From positions 1-64,000 of the forward strand of contig CH001341.1 of assembly GCA_000149265.1 (NCBI GenBank): DNA of 64,000 nt, given 5' to 3'. The notes beneath the pieces are model-generated. The model had not been told where the DNA came from. It worked only from the letters and a program-made list of their open reading frames with translations, and did no database searches. The DNA comes from Ciona savignyi. Its lineage: Eukaryota > Chordata > Ascidiacea > Phlebobranchia > Cionidae. The position numbers and the translations under genes were made by a program. Within the stretch, counting starts at the first letter, position 1; each line of letters opens with the position of its first letter. Of the stretch, positions 19,800 to 31,700 are shown piece after piece.

Positions 19800-22700
19800 G
19801 TTTGCACTTAATATTGGGAAAGTGTAAATGCCGAAACAAGGGGAAATATTAAAGGAGAAAATGTGGGGAACTGCTTACTAAAACTAATTGTATCCTGTCC
19901 CAAACACTAATATTTTCAGGTTAATATCAAATGTTGAGCAAGTGTAAATGCCGAAAAACATGGGCATTATTAAAGGGAGGGAAATAGGGAAGGAGAAAAC
20001 GTGATTGCTAAAATTATGGAAACTAATTCTAACCCTGCCATAATCACTAACCCAACTCCAGAAAAAAACGCTAACCCCAGCCTTAATCCTAACCGTACTG
20101 TCATAAACTTTGTTTAAATGAGCAATTTTTCTTCCTTTCTCTCCTTCCTTCTTTCCCCCTCTTAGTTTCACCCCAAACAGGGAGCTTAAATACGGGAAGA
20201 GTTAACATTTCGAGTAAACTTAAATGAAATTAGTATGAGTTAGAGAATATTACATTTTCTTACTTCCTTAGTTTTAAAATTAATGCCGTAAGGGTGGTTT
20301 AGGGATTGGTATACGATTTTCGTATTTCCAGATTTCCGAATTTTAGTAGTGCCCGTAGGATTCAAAATGTAATAACTGACTGTGTATACGCGCCATAAGT
20401 CCACAATTGCTACAACTTACCATCGCAGTAGATAATGTGGTCGGAGTATATTATTTACGGGGAAAACTAAAAGGAGGGAAATATGGAAGGAAGGAAACTG
20501 CACACTAAAATAAAGATTCTGACTTAGAGTCAGTTTTAAACATGGGGTTGGAGATAGGCTTAGTTCTGGGGTTGAGATTAGAGTTTAGGGCAGGGTTAAA
20601 ATTAGTTTCCCTAATTTTTTAAAGTAGTTTCCCTCTTTCCTCCCTTTAGTGTCGCCCCGTGTTTACCAAACGTAAATTATCGCAGACTTAGTTGTCATCC
20701 CTCGATTATGTGCTAAGTCCATGTTAATACTGCTAAAACAATATTGATCAAGGTATAAATGGAATAAAACGCGGTTAGTAGACAGAGATATGCCGGCATA
20801 TCATTTTAAAAGTGTCCCAGAATTAGGTTTTCGCCATATTCCTTTTGTACCCTCAAAATTTACCGCTCGCCTCTCGAAATACCCGTGATTACGCACGAGT
20901 AATTTATCTAGTTTATACAGGATGCGCTACTTAAGCTTTATTTCTGTGAATGGGAAAACTCAAGGGGCATTGTCACACTGGTAAATGTCATATTCTTTTG
21001 CGAATACGAAATAGAGCGTTACCACACGGGCAATCGTCAGATTACCTCGCGTACACCTAAAAGAGTGTTACCATACTGGCAATCGTCAGATTACCTCGAG
21101 AATACATAAGGGAGCGTTGCCGCACGGACAATTGTCATATTATTTTGTAAATACGTAAGTAAGCGTTTTCACACGGGTAATCAAGTAGGTTACCTGTCCA
21201 AAAAAGTTTTTACGTTTTTCAATTAAATTATGCATAAATTGTTTTCCTTTAGGTGACGGTTAAAATTGTGGAAGGATTGGAGAACACTCCACCACGACTG
21301 GACTTCGTGTCGACCTCAATGATGGAAGTCAACCAGTTCGTAATGACTGCTTTTACCAACGAAATGCTCCGAGGCTCGGACGTGGAATCGAACCCAGAGG
21401 ATCTTATTTTCAACATAACTTCACCGCGGCGGTTTCAAGAAGGTTCCATAGTCAGCACCGAGGACAGAAACCAGGATATTACCTCATTCCGTCAACGAGA
21501 TATCGACGAATACCTGATTGCTTACAAACCGCCGAACGTTGACGCCGATTTGCAGAGAATGTTCCAGATCGAAATGCAAATAATTGACCCCGATGGAGGG
21601 GTATCCGATCCATTTGATTTCATAATTGTAGTGAACCCAATGAACACTTTGGCTCCAGTCGTGACAAGGAATACAGGTCAACTTCTGTACCAGGTAAAAA
21701 GTGAATGATTAGCACACGGATTACGATATACCCAGCATCACGTTATTAACACATAGTCAGCACATTACGGGTTCAAAACTTGGGTCACTAAAAGGACCAA
21801 CAAAAAAAAATTTATACAGTAAAAATAAAGTGGGTGGAAAAAAACTTGGGGACTCTAGTCTAATATTTGTAGCTAAAAAGTAAAAAATACATTTTAGGAA
21901 AAATAATGTAAAAATATGCCGAGGTCTGATGTTCTAATTTCCAAAAAGTAGGAACATTTACTACGAATGTATAAATGCTAAAACCGTAAAACAAATTGCT
22001 AAGAATTTCACAGTAAAGGAAGTAAGAATAAATATCGACGTACTGATACTGAAATATCGGTATTTTAATAGGGAAAATTAAATGTTCAACTGTTTTTTGG
22101 TCCACACTAACCTTGCAGTTGTAGTGTTCAAATTTAGTTGTAGAAGAAAAAATCGGTTAGCTGTTGCCTGACCAGGTCTACATGTAAAGAACGCTTTGCT
22201 GCCATTTATATATTAGAAGTGACTTTATTGTATAATTACCCATTAATGTGGAAAATACTAAATTACAACGATTCAAGTCGCAAAGCACAGTTTAACTTTG
22301 CGGTTTAGTGGCCTTTTCAATGCTAATAGATCTGTCATAATTTTGCCTCAGGGCGTCGTAGGTAGACAGGTGTTTACTTAAAGCTAACTTATAGTTTCCT
22401 GTGAATAGCGACGTGCTGTGTTACAGGGACAATCTCGGGAACTATCAAGCTCACAAAATTTAGAGATTTCGGACGAAGACAATTTACAGGACGTCCGGTT
22501 ATCCGTTCTAAGAGGTACGCGTCATGGTAGTCTCTCCATGGGCGGTGGAAGTTATTTTACTCCGGCTGATTTGGATGCTGGACTCGTGACGTATCAACAC
22601 GACGGCTCTAACACATACAGGTGAAGATAGTGATCGGTCGTGTGGGCGAATGGTTTACGCGATTGATACATATACTCGTTCTATACAAAAATGGTCTTGG

Positions 22701-25700
22701 GGACGACCAATCATTGGTTCGAAACTGAGCTTTGTAAAAATATGATTTCATTGGTACTGCACGGTGGTGTGGCTAAATAACGCGACCAATACATAAACTA
22801 AACCGCATTAGCAACGATTCGATTATGGGGTCGAATCTTAGCCTGATATAAGTCATGTCTGAGTATCCACACATTGGAAAGCGAGGTGCATTTCTGTGCA
22901 CCACAGCCACTTTATACATCTCCAGCCTATGTCGGATTATCCGCACACTTTAATAGGCCCAGCAACTTTAGGTGTGAGGTGACTTAGGCCTATTACTGTT
23001 TGTCAAAACAAGTCGTTCTACGAACACATATTTTAATCGCCTTAAAGCACAATGCCCTTTTCTTAACTACTGATTTTTAAGCTATAATATCTGTATAATA
23101 CGTCACATACACAACACAACGTGGATTATGATTAAAACCGCCTGTCGCTGCTATTTCGATCTTGGAAATATTTAGTTAACCTCATGTTTATTGATAACCA
23201 TGACGTAATGGCGACGAACTAGACGCCACGACTGGTTGGGACAACGGCAAACATTCCATCTGAACTTTTGTGTGGGCGGAGGTGAACGCGACCGGTTCAT
23301 ATACACTGCTATTAAAGAATTGGTTTAGCAGAAATATTGTGTGGCCGAATGGTTAACGGGGTTTTCCAAAAACAGTGTTAGAGAGGATCCTATTATAGGT
23401 TCAAATCTGACCCTGGTAAACAAGTATTTTATTTGTGCTATACGATTTTCTGGCCGAATGGTTTAAGCGACTAATACAAACAGACGGTCTTAGTGGCGAG
23501 TCCATCACGGGTTCAAATCTGACTTCGGTAAGCTGAACGACAGCGTGATCCGAACGGTTATCGCGAATAATACACATCCCAATTCTATTTAAAACAGTCT
23601 TGTGACGAGCCCATAAAAGGTTTGAAACCTACCCCGGTAAAAAAACGAAAAAATTACAAAGTTCCCCTTGCAATGTACCTGTGGAAAAAAATAAAGCAAC
23701 AAACGCCCATTTGGCTGAAATAGAATAGCATCTATACTAAGCATATGTTAACGTTATTTCCAAATTCATATCCAGAATAGGAAAACCCAAATTCCCAATG
23801 GAGCAAAATTATTCTAACCATTCAATAACTGCGCAACCTTAGACATTTATGCGATTTCTATTTAAAAATCATATATATTTGTTCGACATTTAATTATTAT
23901 TTATTCACCTATACCTCGACCTTATTTAAACAGTATACATATTCTTATCTGTACATAATTTCAATCAAGATTCATACACCTATTCCTACGTAAATTTTAA
24001 TCAGTATTCTTATACGTATTTCTACACCAAAGTGGTTCTGGAAAAAAAACCTAGCCTAATAAACAAAAAATAACCTTAACTGTATATTTCAGTGACAATA
24101 TTATCTTCCGAATGACTGACGGCACCAATGAAGTAGAATTTCTTTTCCCAATCACCATTGCTACCCTGGATAACACGCCACCGGTAAGTTGGTATAGTCT
24201 AGTGTCCATATGTTTTTGTTTACATCAGTTGTTTTATGTTTGTTGGAAGTACTGTATATATAACAGTTGCCACCGGTAAGCTGTGAAATGTTTAGTAGAA
24301 TTTTTTTTATAAAAAAAAACATTCTATGAAAAATTGGAAGCAGGAAAAACACGGCAAAACGAAAGTCGTTTAAACACGTCTACATTCAAATTTAATTATT
24401 TAACATAGGTATAGAGAGACGTGACCGCTAAACCATAGAATTAAAATATGAGTCTGCAAATTAAAAAAAGTATGGGTATACGTATGTGTTTGGGAAATCT
24501 ACTGTTAATGTACTCCAGATTAAACTATGCAGCCGCGTGTGGCATTTTTTATTTCAGTTCGCAATTCTGTAATTGACATAATTTCACCATTGTCGGTTTG
24601 CCGCCTTTTCTGTTACATTTCCAAGAAAATTAAAAATATTTCTTTTCGCAACAATATATCCTCTTTCTTGCCATAATGAAAACAGTAAACTAAATTCAAT
24701 TTATTTGTAGACTGCTATGGAAGTTTTTATATTGTAATGTGTTTGGATTTGAACAAAGGATCGTAAAACTGTATGAAACCTGTTTTATGATTTGGTATTT
24801 TTAGAATTTTTTTTTACAAGACTCTGTTTTGAAACCATTGTAAAGTCATATCACAATTCCAATATCATACCTTACCAGGTTTATATTCTTCTTGGTACGC
24901 GGATTCAAACTGCCATTTGATTCTGTCAGAGGTTTTTGCCACGAGTCTACGTCTGTTGTGTCAAAATAAAGGGGATATACGAGGTGTATATTCTTCTTGC
25001 CATATTATATTGTGTTTCAAACTGCCATTCAATCGAGGATTTTGATACAACTCCTTTAATATAAGTATTTTGAAGGCTTGCGTATAGTCTACGTCTCCTA
25101 TGTCAAATAAAATAAAGTCTTAACATAAAATACTACGTCGGTTTTTCACGGATTGCTTAGTATACGTCTAGGGGGGGGATGCCTTAACGTAAAATGCTAC
25201 AGTTAGATTGCCGTGTTATTGGTCTAACGTGTTATAGGTGTGGGACAGCAGAATAACAGATGTCCGAATTTGCTGCTTTGTGCTTTATGCATCTTGATCT
25301 CGTGTTGTGTCCATTCTTTACGCAAAAAAAATAGTTAACCATATTTTTAGCTAAAGTTATATATTTCCAACACTCTTGTAATTATATATAATCGAACGTG
25401 CTAATAGGGTTTTAGGGTTAAGGTTCGTGTCAAAACTTATGTATTTCAAAACTGCATATTCAATATGGCACAATAATCAGTCAAATATAGTTTTAGCTCA
25501 AGATATATATATCTCCTTCACTCCCATATTCTATAATCTAACATACTAATAGGGGGATTAGGGTTAAGGTTAGTGTTAAGCATAGCAAAGTTTTTTTTTT
25601 CTCTAATTTATTGAGTAGTTTCCGTCCTTCCTCGTATAATCTTTCTTTGTCCGTATGATTGATCAGAACTAGCTAACGAAGTCTAAACAGGCAACAAAAT

Positions 25701-28700
25701 CATAATTTGCTCGTTTTTATCCTGTATGAAGTTAAATGTAACAATCTAGCAGACATAATAAGCAAGATGAACACCAGACCCTAAAAAGTTAGATGTTTTA
25801 CTTTAAAAAACTGATAGTTATTGATCTCTTTCTCTGGCTTCACATATTTCTGTGGTTATCGCTTTAAGGATGCTTGATTTACAGTTTGGGATGGGGAAAA
25901 CTAAAAGGAGGGAAAGAGGGAAGAAGGGAAGGCGTAAAATAAAAATTAGAGCATTAGAGTTATTTTTAAAATTAGGGTTGGTGTTTGGGTTAGTTCTGTG
26001 GTGGAGATTAGTGTTTAGGGCAGGGTTATAATTAGTTTCCATAGTTTTAGTGGGAAGTTTACCTACTCCCCTCTTTCCTTCTTTTAGTGTTGCCCGTTTG
26101 GAATTAAAAAGTAACGATATTAGACTTAACAAATGAGTATTTGTTGCAATGAAACAACTTAACAATGTTTATCTTAAAAATAAATAAATATCGCACTAAA
26201 ATAAATAAATAAAGATTGCCTTAAAAAATAAACAAATTTTGCACGTAAAGAAGAATAAAAATTGCCCTTAAGAAAGAAAAAAATATTGCACTTAAAATGA
26301 ATAAAAAATGCCCTTAATAAATTGACAAATAATGCACAAATTATCCACTTAAAAATGTCACCTTAAAAAAGAAGATATTAATATTATGTTCTTCCAGACT
26401 TTGGAGGCGAACACTGGCATCACAGTCAACAAGGGCGAAACAGTGATGGTGAGCCAGTGGGTTCTTAACACGGCCGACGTGGATTCAGACACCTCTCAGA
26501 CAAAGTTCATATTAGAACCGCCATTCTCCACTGAAGGGGAGTTTATTCTTCTCTTGAGCGATCCGCCCACAAATCTGGAAGACTGGACCCTTAGATCGGA
26601 TAACCAGTGGGAAAAATCAGTCACTGAATGGACGCAACAGAACATTACAAATATGAAGGTAAAATTTAACTAAAAAAGTGGGAAAATCATTTTTAAACAA
26701 GCATTGCTTTTAATTACCTGTGTTTCCGTTGAAAAATTGAAGAAGGTTACCATTTTATTAAAAAAGTTATAAGAAGTAGAAAAGTTTAGTAAAACGATTT
26801 TTGTGCTAAAAGTGGGGAAATGATTTTCAAAAAACCATCACTTTGTTGTAACTGTGTTCCCTATGAAGGTAATTAGCGTGATAAAGAACAGTTTTGCAGT
26901 GAAATGATTGACGGTACCGATTCGCATACCGAATTTCGAAATAAAAAACGTCCATAGGTGTTTCGCACCTATAGCCCCTTAATTCGCCAAAAATAACTTC
27001 ATATAATTAACCACGTCTTATCACAGCNNNNNNNNNNNNNNNNNNNNNNNNNNNNNNNNNNNNNNNNNNNNNNNNNNNNNNNNNNNNNNNNNNNNNNNNN
27101 NNNNNNNNNNNNNNNNNNNNNNNNNNNTCTGGGTTGAAAGTTATGTGTTCGAATAACGCGTCGGACCAGTAATCAGCAGAATCAATACTAGCTAGTAGGT
27201 TGTACCTCTAAGCAAGGCACATGTGATTCGAACTCATGATGGGACTAAAACCGTTTTGTATAGAATTGATATATGTATGAGCCGTATTAATCATTTGGCT
27301 ATACGACCATACATCGTTGTGGTTATTTAAATGAACTTGAAAAATAACCTATAGAATCGTTTCCAATACACATACTTATAGTTTAAGCAACTTTAGTTTT
27401 ATCCGAGCCTTAAAACGCGTTTCGTTTTTCTATTTATTGGGATAAATAAAAATACTAGAAGGTTAATAAACGAAAAAAATCTTGCCGAATTCTTTATCAT
27501 TAAAAATTCTTTAAGATTGACCCTTTTGCCGTATTGTAATTGCCGTCCTGTAAATTAGAGGTTTCGGCTATGTCAATGAATAGAAATTCGTCAAATGGAC
27601 AATATTTCTTTGAATGATGCTTTATAAATATTTTTCTAATGAGTGATTATGACTTTTGGAAAATATACGAATTATATTTTAAAAACTTAACATAAAAATA
27701 TTTCCACAAAATGACACGATTGAAATTACGTTTTCAGATGAACGTTCTTGAATTCGAACTGACACCTTTCAAGCGTCGATTGCTCCGTTATACCGATGAA
27801 GATACAAACGACAAAGACTTGGTGTACAGGATTACCCAGCAGCCGGTCGAATTAAGCCCTATAACACCGCTCACAGATACCGGTAATTAATCACCCATTT
27901 TTTTACCGAGCCATGTTTCGAACCAATGCGTTTTTTTTTGGTATAAGAGTCGGCATGTGTATCGGTCGCGTAAACCATTCGGCCACACGACCGTACATCA
28001 CCCAATTTAAGCGAGCAAGGTGGGCCGGACTTGGCGCCCAATTCACGTTTAATCTGGCGCTGAGTGGCAGCCAATTACTAACTCGCTTCTGCAAAGTGAC
28101 AAACGAGGAATTAACATTCCGATCAAGGTAGCGCCGGTTCTTTCACCCGCTCAGCGTGGTGGGAAACACTATAGCGGGCAAAACTAAAATGAGAGAAAGG
28201 GGGAAGTAGGAAAATAAATAAAAAACTGCACATTAAAAAATAGGACCTTAAGTATAGTTTAAGGGTTGGGGTGGAAGTAAAAATTAGTTCTGGGGTTAAG
28301 ATTAGTGTTTGGGGCAAGGTTAATATCGTTTCCATAGTTTTAGTGAGCAGTTGTCTTCATTTCCTTTTCCTTTTTTCTCTTCTTTTAGTGTTGCTTTCAA
28401 AGGGAGAATGATAGAGAAAGCGGGAAGAAGCAAAATTGAGTATTAGACTAACGAAGTCTAACCCTAACCCAAACGTAAACGCAACCTCTTACCCTGACTT
28501 TGACCACGCCACCAATCTTAACGACATCAATAACCCCTAGGGATCAAGCTTACCCTTAGTATCTAATTTTCCTCCTTCCATCCTTTTCGCATTTGCCCTC
28601 AATACAAGTAACTGCATTGACCAAGGTCCAGTGACAAAGGGCCGCTGCAACACTTTCACCAATTAAACTATAAAAATATCAACACTAGAAGAAGGGAAAA

Positions 28701-31700
28701 AGGGAAGTTTCAAAACAACTTATTTGACCCTATCCCAAACAATAATCCTAACCATATAACTAACTTTATACTCTGTCCTAGTTCTAACAGCAACCCTTTT
28801 TATTTTAGCGAGCAGTTTCCCTTCTTCCCAATTTCCCTTCTTTCAGATTCCCCTTTAAAAACATTTAGTTACAATACCTTTGAAGCAAGTAATGATTACT
28901 AAGCAAATTTGTCTTAAGCCGCAGACTTCCGATTTGACGCCAAGGCCTAGTTCTAAGTTAACAAGTCATGTTTAAAATTATATGAGTTAAGTAGAAGTCG
29001 ACAGGTCCAACATTTATAAATTACATTTTTTGGCCTAAGTTTAAACCTGTGATAGGTTTATCACTTGGTTTTATTTTTAATATTAAATGGAATTTTTTGT
29101 TTAAAACCGACGCGCTAACCATTCAACGATAAGTCTGTAATCTTAACTTATAATTCGCTGACGTGAAATTCCAAATTCATTTTGAACCCTGCGTATTTTC
29201 GCACCCTGTGCTCCAAGACGCTTTAGTTGATTGAACAGCACCCCATTTCCCTTGACCGCAACGCTGTTTAGTAACCAACAAAATAAAAAGGCCAAGCCTG
29301 CCGGAGTAATCTCTTAATTGCCTATGATTGATAACCAAACGAACCCCATAATCTACAAAACTGTAAATCTTTTTCTGCGGCCAATTTTTATTAGACAAGG
29401 CCCTTTAAATGTTAAAGATCGGTTTAAAAACTGAAAATGCACGATCGTTTATTTAGTAATTTGAGTTTAAAAACCTTTTCTTTGCATTCGTATGAGGAAA
29501 CCATAAAATGAACATCAAGACATATTTTTTTACAGTGGTACATTTTTGCTTTACAATGATTGCATTGTTGATATACCTGATGCCCAAGCATAAGTTGTTG
29601 TGTTATTGTCAATATGTTATAACATTTACAATGCGGTTTACCTTGTAATGTAAAGGTTTGAATCTTGGGTCGATACCCGTAAGGTTGAAGTTTCAATCTT
29701 TACCCTGTCAACTTTCTTACGAATTTGTCACTGCGTGCAAGACATCGACATGAACGTTGACAGCATCATTGTAGATTAAAATACTTACAATCTGGGTATC
29801 CCCGCTTTCGTGCCTCGACCTAAACAATAAACCCTTAGGATAGTTCACGTTATATCCCCTTGAATAGAAAATAACTAAAAGTGTAATAAAACAGCCATCG
29901 TCAGATATGTTTTGTTGTATATTATTGAGATGGTGCTACCCTTTCGGTTAAACAAATTAACCCACTCGGTTCATGCGATGTCCCCTAAGTGCTTAAAACA
30001 TGAAACAAAAGATAACCAATAAAACAAAAAAAGTGTGTCGCCCGATAAGCAAATAAGCACCTTGCCCACTAAAACACCAGATGCTGGTCTTGTTCCATTC
30101 ACCTTTCGGCTCCTGATAAACGCTCTTACCGACTGCGTTAACTGTTCCGACGTTCCAGGCAAGATCGTCCTCACCGAAGACCCGGACACAGAGTTGGTCA
30201 CCTTCACCCAGGCCCAGGTCAATCACCATAAGGTGGCATATAAACCGCCCGACACGGAACTTGGGATCATAGCGAGAGCACTTCAATTTCAGTTCCAAGT
30301 TTCCGACGATGCTGGAAACGTACTGCCGGATCAGGTATGGGCCTTTGAAACACTATTTTATACTTATATTCACACAGCACTTATTTTTACCGGCCTAAGT
30401 TTCAACCCCTGCTTGGTGGTGTTGTTTAATTCCCGACTAGATCATTTACGAACTGACAACTTTCAGACTGAAAGACGAGGCATTATTGACCAAGCTATTA
30501 GTCCGATTATATTGTAAAGTTCCTAAATTGCCCGTGAGCGTTTACACATTAGCTTACTTTTATATCATTGTTTTATTTCAATTTTTATGTTTCACAGTGA
30601 TAATATCGGCAAAGTTTTTTTACCGGGGTATATAAAGTTTCGATCGTGCAATAGACTCGCGCCCCTTATCAACCACGCATTACCACATTCGCTAAATTAT
30701 GAACTGAAATAAGCATTTTAGTGGTGGCATTTATATGTTACACTTTTGGGCAGGGTCTCGATAACCTGTAGTCAGCAGCTTTCCTCAGTATATATATAAA
30801 ATGCTTGTATTCACGTAAGCAGCATAAAATCACAAGTCAACCAAAACACAATGCAGTGGTCACATATAAAAGCAAATGGGCGGTAAAGTCTAACGGTTTT
30901 AGCGGGAAGTATACAGATAAGGCGACAGATAATTAGCAATCAACGCACGCACTATCATCGCATCACGCATCACGCGTCAAGATAACATTGTAACATATAT
31001 ATAGAAGCATATTTTTTGGAAATAAATAATATTTTGTATCCAAGCTTTATAAACATTTAGTGCTTTGCCGATTTCTTAGAAAATTCGTATTTTAAGTTAA
31101 AATAAGAGCGATTGCACCATGCACAGCTTCGTATTTACCGGTAGAATGTTCGCAAGCTGTATGTGAATCGGTCACTCTGGCTATTCGGTTGCACGACCGT
31201 TAAGTTGTGGTATCTTTGGCATATTGAATGATTTATTTAAATCCGTTCAAACAAGACATTATAATAAATCTACCATGGCCATTATTTTTAAAATATTTTG
31301 GTTTTCTTAGTGCGTTTACTGTGAGTAATGCTAAGACATTCAAAAATGCAGCAATGAACACAACACACACGTAAACTATGTGGTTTTATATTGAAACCCT
31401 CGCAGCCAAGTCGTAAAACGTTTAATATGTGTTAAGTAAACCGGACACAAAAGAAGCAACCCAGGTTTACGAGATCTTTCTACCTTTTGCATCAATTGAC
31501 TGTTGAATACGAGACTCGTCCTACATAGACCAAATGTGCAATTGTATATATTCGCGTATACTCTGCCCAGAACCTTTTATTTATATCAAAATAAAAGTAG
31601 TTATAACCAAGTTCACTTCCTGTTATTAATCTTGGTTTATATGTTTCATTGTGCGTATATTGACTTCATGAATATTTATATTGACCACCATTAACTTGAT

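Larger units (their letters stand above)
19800..21252 (+). other. FREM-like intron 1
   Basis: Contains a duplication of the exon 1 donor area (19911-19960), two purine-TIR MITEs, a family-B SINE tail and a 50-bp tandem repeat next to the exon 2 acceptor. Confidence 0.8.

Noticed and set aside
22633..23650. Functional tRNA gene cluster
   Set aside because: The heads have box A and B-like motifs but no complete cloverleaf, variable spacing and many mismatches. They fit SINE heads.
25400..25600. Interstitial telomeric repeat
   Set aside because: Only a few imperfect ttagggtta words, explained by a two-copy duplication and by words common in the nearby MITE family.
26886..26945. Possible missing FREM exon reading [11 protein letters not shown]
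   Set aside because: It looks a little like the HDGS motif, but no acceptor gives the right phase, a stop follows quickly and the rest of the repeat is absent.
29424..29696. Cys-rich 90-codon minus-strand ORF
   Set aside because: The cysteine spacing fits no known module, the frame lies in an intron on the opposite strand, and no splice neighbours are seen.
30035..30158. Extending FREM-like exon 7 to the upstream ATG
   Set aside because: The frame is open, but the text before the cgttccag acceptor has no CSPG character, and exon 6 joins exactly at that acceptor.
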